Part shown: piece by piece, positions 56,890 through 64,000 of the stretch | Numbering within the stretch: position 1 is the first letter of the stretch | Layout of the letters: the number at the start of each line of letters is the position of its first letter | From: Levilinea sp. | GTDB lineage: Bacteria > Chloroflexota > Anaerolineae > Anaerolineales > Anaerolineaceae | Length of the DNA stretch: 64,000 bases | NCBI GenBank assembly: GCA_029975215.1 | Contig: JARKPO010000076.1 | Span: 20,936-84,935 of the forward strand | Reading direction: 5' to 3' | Made by a program: the position numbers and the translations under genes | Notes under the pieces: model-generated | Told to the model about the DNA's origin: nothing | The model's input: the letters and a program-made list of their open reading frames with translations, nothing else | Database searches by the model: none

Positions 56890-56895
56890 TATAAT
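56890..56895 (+). promoter_or_regulatory. -10 box of ruvB (leaderless type)
   Basis: TATAAT, 7 bases before the ATG at 56903. The -35 (CTTCCT near 56868) is weak. Confidence 0.6.
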
Positions 56896-56902
56896 CGAAC
56901 GT

Positions 56903-57934
56903 ATGAGCGATTCTTCTGACCGCCTGATCACCCCTGAACCGCGCCCGGATGACCGTGTGGATACGGCCCTGCGTCCGCGGCGGCTGCAGGAATTGATTGG
57001 GCAGGAACAGGTGAAAGAAAACCTGTCCATTTTGATTGATGCGGCCCGCAAACGCGGCGAGGCTTTGGATCACGTCCTCTTTTACGGCCCGCCGGGGCTG
57101 GGCAAGACCACCCTGGCGCACGTGCTGGCCAACGAGATGAACGTGAGCATCAAGATTACCGCGGGACCGGCAGTGGAGCGCCCAGGCGACCTGGCGGCCA
57201 TTTTGACCAATTTGCACGCGGGGGATGTGCTCTTTATTGATGAAATTCACCGCCTGGGGCGGGTGGTGGAAGAGGTGCTCTACCCGGCGATGGAAGATTA
57301 CGCCCTGGATATCATCATTGGCAAGGGGCCTTCGGCGCGTTCCATCCGCCTGAAACTGCCGCGCTTCACCGTGATTGGGGCCACCACGCGCCTGGCGCTG
57401 GTCAGCGCCCCGCTGCGGGCGCGCTTTGGGGCGGTGTACCGCCTGGAATACTACGGGCTGCCGGCCATGATGGAAATTGTGCGGCGGGCGGCGGAACGGC
57501 TGGGGGTGGGCGCGGAAGATGGGGGCGTGCGTGAGATCGCCCGCCGGGCGCGCGGAACCCCGCGTGTGGCCCTGCGCCTGCTGCGGCGCGTGCGCGATTT
57601 TGCCCAGGTGCGGGCGGAGGGGCACATCACCCAGGCGGTGGCGGATGAGGCCCTGGATTTGCTGAATGTGGACCCGTTGGGCCTGGACGACGTCGACCGG
57701 CGCGTGCTGCGCACGATTATTGAAAAATACAACGGGGGGCCGGTGGGGCTGAACACCATCGGCGCCTCGATTGGCGAAGAGCCGGATACCATCATGGATG
57801 TGGTCGAGCCGTACTTGCTGCAGTTGGGTTTCTTAGACCGCACGCCTCAGGGACGCACGGCCACACGCCAGGCGTATGACCATCTGCATATCCCTTTCCC
57901 GGAGGATTCACGGCAGCAGCCGCCCCTGTTCTAA
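56903..57934 (+). CDS. ruvB: Holliday junction branch migration ATPase RuvB
   Basis: 343 residues, AAA+ motor that with RuvA drives branch migration. [23 protein letters not shown] opening, Walker [20 protein letters not shown] (about 60-78), Walker [25 protein letters not shown] (about 108-131), sensor [21 protein letters not shown], and a C-terminal winged helix with [34 protein letters not shown]. queA follows after 20 bases. ruvA and ruvC are not in the window. Confidence 0.97.
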   Translation: MSDSSDRLITPEPRPDDRVDTALRPRRLQELIGQEQVKENLSILIDAARKRGEALDHVLFYGPPGLGKTTLAHVLANEMNVSIKITAGPAVERPGDLAAILTNLHAGDVLFIDEIHRLGRVVEEVLYPAMEDYALDIIIGKGPSARSIRLKLPRFTVIGATTRLALVSAPLRARFGAVYRLEYYGLPAMMEIVRRAAERLGVGAEDGGVREIARRARGTPRVALRLLRRVRDFAQVRAEGHITQAVADEALDLLNVDPLGLDDVDRRVLRTIIEKYNGGPVGLNTIGASIGEEPDTIMDVVEPYLLQLGFLDRTPQGRTATRQAYDHLHIPFPEDSRQQPPLF

Positions 57935-57954
57935 GGCGCAGCACCGGCACCCCC

Positions 57955-58974
57955 ATGCGTACAGACGATTTTGATTATTTCCTGCCCCCAGAGCGGATTG
58001 CCCAGACGCCGATCGAGCCGCGCCATGCTTCGCGCCTGATGGTGGTGAACCGCGCGTCTGACCAATTGGAACACCGCCATTTTTGGGAAGTGGGCGATTA
58101 TTTGCGCCCTGGCGATCTGTTGGTGGTCAACCATACCCGTGTGCTGCCCGCACGCATTTTTGCGCGCAAGCCCACCGGCGGCAAGGTGGAAATTTTGCTG
58201 CTGCGTCAGGAAGAAGAGCAGGTGTGGGAAGCCCTGGTGGGCGGTAAGCGCGTGACGGCGGGGCTGACCTTGCAGCTGGAGGACGGGGCCAGCGTGAAGG
58301 TGGAGGCGGTGTTGGACGGTTCGCGGCGGCGGCTGCGTTTTGAAGGGCCGGTGCAGGCCTACCTGGAACGCCACGGCCAGATGCCCCTGCCGCCCTACAT
58401 TCACACCCCGCTGAGCAATCCAGAGCGCTACCAGACGGTGTATGCCGCCCAACCCGGGTCAGCGGCCGCCCCCACTGCCGGGCTGCATTTTACCCCTGAG
58501 CTGATGGATGCGCTGCGCGCCAAAGGGGTGGGGTTTGCCACGGTGACCCTGCATGTGGGCCTGGACACCTTTGCACCGGTGACGGAAGAGGACCCCCGCG
58601 AGCACGTCATTCACACCGAATGGTGCCAGCTGAGCGCAGAAACCGCCGCGCAAATTGAGGCGGCGCGCCGGGCGGGTGGACGGGTGATCGCCGTGGGCAC
58701 CACCAGCGTACGCACCTTAGAAAGCGCGGCGCGCGCTGCTGCGCCGGGCCAAAGCCTGGCGGCCTTCAGCGGGCCAACCGATTTGTTCATCCTGCCGGGT
58801 TATCCATTTCGGGCAGTGGACGCTATGATCACCAATTTTCATCTGCCGCGTTCCACCCTGCTGATGTTGGTGAGCGCCTTTGCCGGACGGGAACGCATGT
58901 TGGCGACCTACGCTGAGGCCGTGCGGCTGGAATACCGCTTTTTCTCCTTTGGCGACGCCATGCTGATCGTTTAG
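57955..58974 (+). CDS. queA: tRNA preQ1(34) S-adenosylmethionine ribosyltransferase-isomerase
   Basis: 339 residues, usual length. It converts preQ1 in tRNA to epoxyqueuosine using the ribosyl part of SAM. It opens DFDYFLPPERIAQTPIEPRHASRLMVV; further markers are LLVVNHTRVLPARIFARKPTGGKVEILLL, GSAAAPTAGLHFTPELM, HVGLDTFAPV, VIAVGTTSVRTLES and TDLFILPGYPFRAVDAMITNFHLPRSTLLMLVSAF. No clear Shine-Dalgarno precedes the ATG; translation may depend on the ruvB gene upstream. The ruvB-queA order is common in bacteria. Confidence 0.96.
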   Translation: MRTDDFDYFLPPERIAQTPIEPRHASRLMVVNRASDQLEHRHFWEVGDYLRPGDLLVVNHTRVLPARIFARKPTGGKVEILLLRQEEEQVWEALVGGKRVTAGLTLQLEDGASVKVEAVLDGSRRRLRFEGPVQAYLERHGQMPLPPYIHTPLSNPERYQTVYAAQPGSAAAPTAGLHFTPELMDALRAKGVGFATVTLHVGLDTFAPVTEEDPREHVIHTEWCQLSAETAAQIEAARRAGGRVIAVGTTSVRTLESAARAAAPGQSLAAFSGPTDLFILPGYPFRAVDAMITNFHLPRSTLLMLVSAFAGRERMLATYAEAVRLEYRFFSFGDAMLIV

Positions 58975-59026
58975 CTTGCCCCCTGGCGGGGGTGGGTTTT
59001 AGCTGATTTACCCGGATAGGTTGGTG

Positions 59027-59653
59027 ATGGATCTGAATATTGTTCTTAAAGGGCTGATGATCGGCTTTTCTATCGCCGCGCCGGTAGGGCCGATCGGCGT
59101 ACTGTGCATCCGGCGCACCCTGGCTGAGGGGCGCTGGGTGGGGCTGTTCACCGGCCTGGGAGCGGCCACGGCGGACGCGCTGTACGGCTGCGCGGCAGCA
59201 TTTGGCCTGTCGGTGGTTACGCAGCTGCTGGTGGGGGCACAGGGCTGGCTGCAGTTGGTGGGCGGCGGTTTTTTGGTGTACCTGGGGGTGCGCACCTTTT
59301 TAGCTCGCCCGGCCACGCAGGCCGCGGCGGTGAAAAAAGCAGGCAGCGGCCTGGCCGGGGCGTATTTTTCTACCATAGCGCTGACCCTCACCAACCCGAT
59401 GACGATCCTGTCTTTCGCGGCGGTGTTTGCGGGCCTGGGTGCGGGGAATTGGCGAGGCCCAGGCGGGGCGGCCCTGCTGGTGGGGGCGGTGTTCTGCGGG
59501 TCGGCGGCCTGGTGGCTGCTGTTGAGCGGTGGGGTGAGCCTGATCCGTGAACGCTTTCAGGGCGGCTGGATGGTGTGGGTGAACCGCGTTTCGGGGGCGG
59601 TTTTGTGCGCCTTTGGCTTGTGGCAGCTTCTGGCTCTGGTGAAGGCGGTTTGA
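59027..59653 (+). CDS. LysE/RhtB family amino-acid exporter
   Basis: 208 residues, five to six helices. The family opening is GLMIGFSIAAPVGPIGVLCIRRTLAEGRWVGLFTGLGAATADALYG, and ALTLTNPMTILSFAAVFAGLG is the second conserved region. It exports amino acids or related small molecules; the substrate is not predictable. The ATG at 59027 has GGATAGG upstream (in-frame TTG and GTG at 59021 and 59024 are alternatives). Confidence 0.88.
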   Translation: MDLNIVLKGLMIGFSIAAPVGPIGVLCIRRTLAEGRWVGLFTGLGAATADALYGCAAAFGLSVVTQLLVGAQGWLQLVGGGFLVYLGVRTFLARPATQAAAVKKAGSGLAGAYFSTIALTLTNPMTILSFAAVFAGLGAGNWRGPGGAALLVGAVFCGSAAWWLLLSGGVSLIRERFQGGWMVWVNRVSGAVLCAFGLWQLLALVKAV

Positions 59654-59660
59654 GCGCCGG

Positions 59661-59689
59661 TTGAAGCCGGGGGGAGGGTCTGGTACAAT
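59661..59689 (+). promoter_or_regulatory. Leaderless-type promoter of the second C39-TPR gene
   Basis: TTGAAG (59661-59666), 17-base spacer, TACAAT (59684-59689), then 7 bases to the ATG at 59697. Confidence 0.7.
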
Positions 59690-59696
59690 TCTGCGA

Positions 59697-60980
59697 ATGG
59701 ACACCCCTCGAATGACATGGAGTTGGCGAAAATTTTTCCTGGGCGCCTTGGTTGCGGTGCTGGTGTTGGCTGCGGCGTATCAGATTCCCTATGTGAATAA
59801 CCGCCTGAGTTGGCGACTGGACATTCTTACCACACGGGTGCGCATGGCATTTGCGCCTGCGGGTGCGCTGCCTGCGCCTCAGGAACACGCCCAGCCACTG
59901 ACTGCGCCCAGCGCGGCGCCTTCGCCCAGCCCGTCCCACAGCCTTACCCCCGCACCAGCGCGCAGCACTGCGGCCCCGCGTACCCCGGAACCGACCGCGG
60001 CGCCCACCGCCACACCCACCCCGCTGCCGGGACAGGTGAAACTGACCTCGCCGACCTACGAAAAACAGGATTGGAACAACTGCGGTCCGGCCACGCTTTC
60101 GATGGCTTTGACCTACTACGGCTGGGAGGGCGACCAGTTTGATGTGGCAGATGAGATCAAACCGGCGCGTGCCGACCGCAACATCAATGTGGATGAATTG
60201 GCGGGCTTTGTGCGCAGCAGCGTCCCCGGCATCAATGTGGTGTTTCGGGTAGGCGGCACGCTGGACACGCTGCGGCTGCTGCTGGCCAACGGTTTTCCGG
60301 TGGTGGTGGAGGAAGGCATGTATCTGCAAGAGGCCTTCTGGTACCAGGATGACCGCTGGGCCGGGCATTATTTGCTGCTCACGGCCTATGATGACACCGC
60401 CCAGGCCTTCACCGTGCAGGACAGTCTGGAGGGGGCTGACCGCAGTGTGCGCTACACAGATTTGGACGCCAACTGGCAGGCCTTTAACCGCGTGTTTCTG
60501 GTGGTGTATCCCAGCGAGGCGGAAGCCCAGGTGAGCGCATTGCTGGGTGCGGATTGGGACGCGGATAGGAACCGCCAGCGCGCGCTGGACACGGCCCAGG
60601 CCGAAACCCTGAGCCAGCCCAAAAATGCCTTTGCCTGGTTCAATTTGGGCAGCAACCTGGTGTATTTTGACCGCTACGCGGAAGCCGCTCAGGCCTACGA
60701 CCGTGCGCGTGAAATTGGCCTGCCGCAGCGTATGCTGCGCTATCAATTTGGGCCTTTCCTGGCCTATTTTCACGCCGGGCGCACAGAAGATTTGCTGGCG
60801 ATCAGCGATTTCGCGGTGAAGATCACCCCTAATGCGGAAGAGGCTTTACTGTGGAACGGTTGGGCGCGCTACCGTATGGGCGACCGCAACGGGGCGCTGG
60901 CGCGCTTTCAGGAGGCGCTGGCGGCTTACCCCGGCTACGCCGATGCGCAGTACGCGCTCAATTTCTTATCGCAAAACTGA
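59697..60980 (+). CDS. Membrane-anchored C39-like cysteine peptidase with TPR tail (paralog 2)
   Basis: 427 residues. N-terminal helix (about 13-29), then VNNRLSWRLDILTTRVRMAF, matching the SLSWRLDQLRIRVVYALF of paralog 1, then a Pro/Ala/Thr linker (about 52-113). The C39_2-like domain has DWNNCGPATLSMALTYYGWEGDQFDVADEI (catalytic Cys about C126), WAGHYLLLTAYDD (His) and FTVQDSL (Asp). C-terminal TPR-like helices include AWFNLGSNLVYFDRYAEAAQAYDRA and ALLWNGWARYRMGDRNGALARFQEAL. Extracytoplasmic peptidase or peptide-handling role inferred. The ATG at 59697 follows a leaderless-type promoter. A small ORF and a HAD gene follow. Confidence 0.82.
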   Translation: MDTPRMTWSWRKFFLGALVAVLVLAAAYQIPYVNNRLSWRLDILTTRVRMAFAPAGALPAPQEHAQPLTAPSAAPSPSPSHSLTPAPARSTAAPRTPEPTAAPTATPTPLPGQVKLTSPTYEKQDWNNCGPATLSMALTYYGWEGDQFDVADEIKPARADRNINVDELAGFVRSSVPGINVVFRVGGTLDTLRLLLANGFPVVVEEGMYLQEAFWYQDDRWAGHYLLLTAYDDTAQAFTVQDSLEGADRSVRYTDLDANWQAFNRVFLVVYPSEAEAQVSALLGADWDADRNRQRALDTAQAETLSQPKNAFAWFNLGSNLVYFDRYAEAAQAYDRAREIGLPQRMLRYQFGPFLAYFHAGRTEDLLAISDFAVKITPNAEEALLWNGWARYRMGDRNGALARFQEALAAYPGYADAQYALNFLSQN

Positions 60981-60997
60981 GAAGTGGGGAGGATGGA

Positions 60998-61111
60998 ATG
61001 GGCAAACGAGTCTTGCTGACGGCGCTGGTTTTGTTGGTGACGGCCTGCGCCTGCGTCAGTCTGGTGTTGGCTGCGGCCGCCGGGGGGGTGATGGCGGCGG
61101 GAGGGATGTGA
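60998..61111 (+). CDS. 37-residue membrane or lipoprotein-like peptide
   Basis: MGKRVLLTALVLLVTACACV and 17 further Ala/Gly/Val-rich residues. The N-terminal charge, hydrophobic core and VTAC at residue 17 resemble a lipoprotein signal peptide, though almost no mature protein would remain; a single-helix membrane peptide is as likely. GGGGAGGAT precedes the ATG. It sits 17 bases after the C39-TPR gene and 13 bases before the HAD gene, whose own Shine-Dalgarno (AAGGAGG) follows. Confidence 0.55.
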   Translation: MGKRVLLTALVLLVTACACVSLVLAAAAGGVMAAGGM

Positions 61112-61124
61112 ACAAGGAGGAACG

Positions 61125-61814
61125 ATGGGGTTGGATGTGAGCCGCATTCGGGGGCTGTGTTTTGATGTGGACGGCACGTTGAGCGATACCGATGATGTGT
61201 GGGTGCAGCAGTTTGAAGAGCGGCTGCGGTGGATGCGCTTTTTGTTCCGCAAGGGGGATGTGCGCCCGGCGGCGCGCTGGCTGGTGATGACCCTGGAGAC
61301 GCCGGGAAATCTGGGCTACCATGTGCTGGACCGGCTCAACCTGGACGCCTGGATGATCCGCGGAATGCAGCGCCTGGGGCGGCTGCGCGCACGGCGCAGA
61401 AAAACCTTTCGCATGGTTCCGCAGGTGCTGGAGATGCTGATGACGGTGCGCGGGCGGCTGCCCATGTCGGTGGTCAGCGCTCGTGACGAAGAAAGCACCC
61501 TGGCCTTCCTGCACCAGTTTGACCTGCGCGGGCTTTTTCACAGTGTGGCCACCTCGCAGACCTGCCAGTACACCAAGCCCTTTCCAGACCCGGTGGTGTG
61601 GGCGGCGCGGCAGATGGGATTGGAGCCGCAGGACTGCCTGATGATCGGCGATACCACGGTGGACATCCGCGCGGGCAAGGCCGCGGGCGCGCAGACGGTG
61701 GGGGTGCTGTGCGGATTTGGGGATGAAAAAGAGCTGCGGCGGGCGGGGGCGGATTTAATTCTGCCCAGTACCGCCGATTTGGCCCAGGTGCTCTTTGGCG
61801 AGCACGGAAAATAG
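61125..61814 (+). CDS. HAD-superfamily phosphatase-like hydrolase
   Basis: 229 residues. Motif I is CFDVDGTLSDTDD (nucleophile D14, acid D16), motif II MSVVSARDEESTL (Ser), motif III the Lys in YTKPFPDPVVW, and motif IV DCLMIGDTTVDIRAGKAAGAQTVGVLCGFGDE. A long helical cap lies at about 30-105. The layout is phosphoglycolate-phosphatase-like; the substrate is not certain. Probably co-transcribed with the C39-TPR gene and the methyltransferase gene 17 bases downstream. Confidence 0.88.
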   Translation: MGLDVSRIRGLCFDVDGTLSDTDDVWVQQFEERLRWMRFLFRKGDVRPAARWLVMTLETPGNLGYHVLDRLNLDAWMIRGMQRLGRLRARRRKTFRMVPQVLEMLMTVRGRLPMSVVSARDEESTLAFLHQFDLRGLFHSVATSQTCQYTKPFPDPVVWAARQMGLEPQDCLMIGDTTVDIRAGKAAGAQTVGVLCGFGDEKELRRAGADLILPSTADLAQVLFGEHGK

Positions 61815-61831
61815 CGGAAGCGAGGTAATGG

Positions 61832-62605
61832 ATGGACGTACGAGCGTATAACCGTCAGGCCTGGGATCACCAGGTGGAACAAGGCAATCCCTGGACTCTG
61901 CCTGTGGCCCCAGAGGTGATCGCCGCCGCGCGGCAGGGTAAGGTGGAGATTGTGCTGACCCCCACCAAACCCATTCCGGCGGATTGGTTTCCGCCACTGC
62001 GCGGCTGCCGGGTGCTGTGCCTGGCTTCGGGCGGGGGGCAGCAGGGGCCGGTGTTGGCGGCGGCGGGTGCGCAGGTGACTGTTTTTGATAACTCACCTCG
62101 CCAGTTGGAACGTGACCGCCAGGTGGCCGAGCGCGAGGGCTTGTCGTTGGAGCTGGTGGAAGGCGACATGCGCGATCTATCCTGTTTTGCAGACGGCAGT
62201 TTTGATCTGATCGTCCATCCGATTTCAAATTTGTTTGTGCCGGATGTGAAACCCGTCTGGCGTGAGTGCTTCCGGGTGCTGCGTCCGGGCGGGCGGCTGC
62301 TGGCTGGGTTTATCAATCCGGTTCATTACCTGTTCGATTTCGACAAAATGGACAACGAGGGTGTGTTTGAACTGCGCCACCGCATTCCCTATTCAGACCT
62401 GGAGCATCTGGACGCCGAGACCCTGGCACGGTATCAGGCGGAGCAGCTTCCCATGGAGTTTGGGCACAGTTTGGAGGATCAGATTGGGGGGCAGTTGGAG
62501 GCCGGGTTTGTTTTGACTGGGTTCTTTGAGGATGTGGCCCCCTACAATTTGTTGGTGTGGTTCACACCCACGACGATGGCCACCCGCGCGGAGAAACCCG
62601 CCTGA
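61832..62605 (+). CDS. Class I SAM-dependent methyltransferase
   Basis: 257 residues. Motif I is [37 protein letters not shown] (about 56-92), the post-motif acidic residue is the D of VFDNS, motif [29 protein letters not shown], motif [18 protein letters not shown]. This is the Methyltransf_11 pattern; substrate unknown. GAGG precedes the ATG. It ends the run of genes starting at 59697, with a strong terminator after it. Confidence 0.88.
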   Translation: MDVRAYNRQAWDHQVEQGNPWTLPVAPEVIAAARQGKVEIVLTPTKPIPADWFPPLRGCRVLCLASGGGQQGPVLAAAGAQVTVFDNSPRQLERDRQVAEREGLSLELVEGDMRDLSCFADGSFDLIVHPISNLFVPDVKPVWRECFRVLRPGGRLLAGFINPVHYLFDFDKMDNEGVFELRHRIPYSDLEHLDAETLARYQAEQLPMEFGHSLEDQIGGQLEAGFVLTGFFEDVAPYNLLVWFTPTTMATRAEKPA

Positions 62606-62639
62606 GGGCTGAGGAGGGTGGAATTGGAGGATAAAAACG

Positions 62640-62686
62640 AACCAGGAGCTGCCCGGTACTTTTCGGGCAGCTCCTGGTTTTGATTT
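62640..62686. terminator. Bidirectional terminator with a 16-bp stem
   Basis: Perfect 16-bp stem (62640-62655 with 62664-62679), 8-base loop, U-rich on both sides (TTGATTT on plus, TTTTTAT on minus). Serves the convergent methyltransferase and membrane-protein genes. Confidence 0.92.
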
Positions 62687-62704
62687 GAGGAAATCGGCTG
62701 GAAG

Positions 62705-63184
62705 CTAGAAGTCTAACCCAAACAGGCGCAGGAAAGGACGCCCCACGCCCTGCAGGAAGGGCCAGGGAATGCCGGCCAGGAGGAGCAAGAACGAGGCGGT
62801 GAAGAAAATGGCGGAGGTCTTATGCTTCTGCACAGCCTGGGCGGCTTTGCTGGCGCGGGCGCGGCCGATGTGTGCCACGACCAGAGCGATCAGCATAATC
62901 CCCAGGTGTTCCACCAGGAAATAGCGCGTGGCGGTTACGCCCATGGCCGCCCCAAAATTGCGGAAAGCCGGCACGGTGATGGCGCTGAGGCCGAAGTACA
63001 GAATCAGGCCCAAGAGGACCTGGATGTCAAAGAACATCACATAGAATTTGCCAAACCGGTCGTCCTGGGCCTGCCAATCGCGTTTGGAAAGCCAGCCGCG
63101 GAAGGCGCGAACGATGGCAATCAGGCCAAAAATGACCACCAGCCAGCGGGAAATGTTATGCAGGGTTAAGATGGTGAGGTACAT
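62705..63184 (-). CDS. Four-helix membrane protein in a PadR operon
   Basis: 159 residues, about four helices (8-28, 48-68, 85-105, 122-142). Histidines sit at helix positions in LTLHNISRW, LVEHLGIMLIALVVAHIGRAR, a spacing that could suit heme as in b561-like proteins, but no family was confirmed. It lies 12 bases downstream of the padR-like gene and so is probably its target as well as its operon partner. It has GGAGCTG upstream of the ATG. Confidence 0.7.
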   Translation of the reverse strand: MYLTILTLHNISRWLVVIFGLIAIVRAFRGWLSKRDWQAQDDRFGKFYVMFFDIQVLLGLILYFGLSAITVPAFRNFGAAMGVTATRYFLVEHLGIMLIALVVAHIGRARASKAAQAVQKHKTSAIFFTASFLLLLAGIPWPFLQGVGRPFLRLFGLDF

Positions 63185-63196
63185 ACGAAGCAGCTC

Positions 63197-63730
63197 CTAT
63201 TCTGAAAGGGGGTTCGGCTCTGCGGATGGGGACTGGAGATGCTCTTCCAGTTCCCGCAGCCACAGCAATTCATTTTCTAAAAAACGGATTTGGTGCGCCA
63301 CCATCCACTGCGCTGGGCCGGGGTGAGCCGGGGCGGCGTGCAGCTGCGACAAATGTTTGGCGGCCGCGGCACGGCGTTCCTCCAGCAAAGCCAGGGCCTC
63401 GGCGGGGGGCAGCAAATCCATAAAGGCCAGGGGAATATCATCGGTGAAGTAAGGCGGGGTGAAGGCGGCCAGGTGTTGGCGCAGCAGACGCTGGAAGGCG
63501 GCTTCGCCCGCTTCGGTGAGACGGTACACTCGCCGGGCAGGACGTTTTCCGGCTTGATCCTGGGTGAAGGCCACCCAGCCCGCTGCGGTCAATTTTTCCA
63601 GCAGGTAATAGGCGGTGGATTTTTTAAGGTCGGTGCAGGAACCTAAGTTGTGCTCAATGAATTCCGCCAACCGGTAGCCGTGCAGCTCCTGGCGGCGTAG
63701 AATTCCTAAAAGCAGCAGCTCTTTTTCCAT
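63197..63730 (-). CDS. PadR-family transcriptional regulator
   Basis: 177 residues. An N-terminal winged helix (ELLLLGILRRQELHGYRLAEFI..., STAYYLLEKLTAAGWVAF..., GKRPARRVYRLTEAGEAAFQRLL) is followed by a C-terminal helical dimerisation part with ALLEERRAAAAKHLSQL. PadR proteins repress membrane or efflux genes and release DNA on binding a ligand. The ATG at 63730 has GAGGTG upstream; an in-frame ATG 3 codons earlier is less likely. A dyad over its own promoter start suggests autorepression. Confidence 0.9.
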   Translation of the reverse strand: MEKELLLLGILRRQELHGYRLAEFIEHNLGSCTDLKKSTAYYLLEKLTAAGWVAFTQDQAGKRPARRVYRLTEAGEAAFQRLLRQHLAAFTPPYFTDDIPLAFMDLLPPAEALALLEERRAAAAKHLSQLHAAPAHPGPAQWMVAHQIRFLENELLWLRELEEHLQSPSAEPNPLSE

Positions 63731-63785
63731 ACCGATCACCTCAACCTTTATCCGCTGGCGCGGTCACACTCTTTTCATACAGTAT

Positions 63786-63809
63786 TGAATAGTCAGGATT
63801 GACTAATCA
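63786..63809. promoter_or_regulatory. Operator-like palindrome over the padR start site
   Basis: Perfect core TAGTCA-GGAT-TGACTA (63790-63805), extended by a further TGA/TCA after one mismatch to 24 bases. It covers positions next to and past the predicted transcript start, as expected for a repressor. Probably bound by the PadR protein itself. Confidence 0.65.
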
Positions 63810-63814
63810 GATAT

Positions 63815-63842
63815 ATTATATCGAATAAAAAATGATTGTCAA
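63815..63842 (-). promoter_or_regulatory. Promoter of the padR operon
   Basis: Minus strand: TTGACA (63842-63837), 16-base spacer, TATAAT (63820-63815), both perfect consensus. Confidence 0.9.
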
Positions 63843-63918
63843 GCAAGGCCTTATACATCCCTAGGGCAATCGCATTCTAGAGAAATCGGGTATCCTCAAA
63901 GAAACCACGAGGAGCCCA

Positions 63919-64000
63919 ATGAATACCGAAGGAATGACAAACAATCTCAACGCATACTTTACTCAACTACCGGATCAACGCCGAAAAGCCGGAAGGCGGC
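63919..64000 (+). CDS. Start of a probable transposase (truncated by window edge)
   Basis: 27 codons are visible, beginning MNTEGMTNNLNAYFTQLPDQ and continuing RRKAGRR. The segment F-x-x-LPDxRR-x-GRR is typical of the N-terminal DDE_Tnp_1-associated domain of ISAs1-like transposases. GAGGAG lies 4 bases before the ATG. No terminal inverted repeat could be confirmed upstream; CCCTAGGG at 63861-63868 is a possible end. The gene runs out of the window. Confidence 0.45.
   Translation, partial: MNTEGMTNNLNAYFTQLPDQRRKAGRR

Noticed and set aside
56776..57051. 91-codon minus-strand frame at the start of ruvB
   Set aside because: Antisense to the conserved N-terminus of ruvB, with no domain and no Shine-Dalgarno.
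59388..60773. 461-codon minus-strand frame over the LysE and C39 genes
   Set aside because: Crosses two real genes and gives low-complexity Arg/Gly/Pro runs; no start signals.

Overview
The window reads as chromosome from a member of the Chloroflexota, most likely class Anaerolineae. This is inferred from style and content rather than from a marker gene. GC is high. Many exported proteins carry Thr/Pro-rich linkers (TPT-, PTPP-type runs) behind a lipobox or a single N-terminal helix. There are secreted C39-like peptidases with TPR tails, an archaeal-style AmmeMemoRadiSam B protein, a GatCAB operon and a long branched-chain amino-acid transporter operon. Gene density is high, genes often overlap by 1 to 11 bases with TTG or GTG starts, and several genes appear to be transcribed leaderless, with the -10 box 6 or 7 bases before the start codon.

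Layout. 1-4.6 kb (minus): a truncated gene, then an export-type ABC system with one double-FtsX permease and two ATPases, one fused to a cyclic-nucleotide-binding-like domain; its promoter holds a TetR-like operator and a second palindrome. 4.6-9.2 kb (minus): a CYTH phosphatase-like protein, a small membrane protein and two polytopic glycosyltransferase-type membrane proteins. 9.2-10.9 kb (minus): threonine synthase and a stand-alone response regulator. 11-16.6 kb (plus): a Thr/Pro-rich membrane protein, then gatC-gatA-(double DUF4870)-gatB-GNAT. 16.6-17.8 kb (minus): methionine aminopeptidase and a HIT protein. 18-20.5 kb: an N-formylglutamate amidohydrolase-like gene converging on a lipoprotein, then a frameshifted F420/FMN-type oxidoreductase. 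20.5-25.2 kb (plus): MEMO-like protein, CNNM/CorC-like protein and PriA. 25.3-27.2 kb: WYL regulator, a REP-associated tyrosine transposase with two tandem REP-like repeats, and tRNA-Lys(CUU). 27.2-29.9 kb (minus): YccF, a 2-hydroxyacid dehydrogenase and a class V aminotransferase, together a plausible serine/glyoxylate pathway.

30-36 kb (plus): complete liv-type operon (binding protein, LivH, LivM, LivG, LivF, small membrane protein) behind a roughly 300-base structured leader. 36-46.5 kb (plus): C39-TPR protein, SbcD, a second CNNM protein, SbcC, two GT4 glycosyltransferases and a large membrane protein. 46.5-53.6 kb (minus): secreted Ig-like protein, polyphosphate kinase, SagB-type nitroreductase, PIG-L deacetylase, DUF3298 lipoprotein and a MoeB-rhodanese fusion. 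53.7-56 kb (plus): MoaA and an ADP-ribosylglycohydrolase family protein. 56.1-56.8 kb (minus): Upp. 56.9-62.6 kb (plus): RuvB, QueA, LysE-type exporter, a second C39-TPR protein, a 37-residue peptide, a HAD phosphatase and a methyltransferase. 62.7-63.7 kb (minus): a membrane protein and its PadR-type regulator, which has a clear promoter and operator. The window ends in the first 27 codons of a probable transposase.

Most of the window is housekeeping (protein synthesis, DNA repair, tRNA modification, amino-acid uptake). No CRISPR array, prophage or defence island was seen. The less ordinary parts are the RAYT/REP unit, the ATPase-sensor fusion with its operator region, the liv leader, the paired C39-TPR proteins and the recurrent leaderless promoters.
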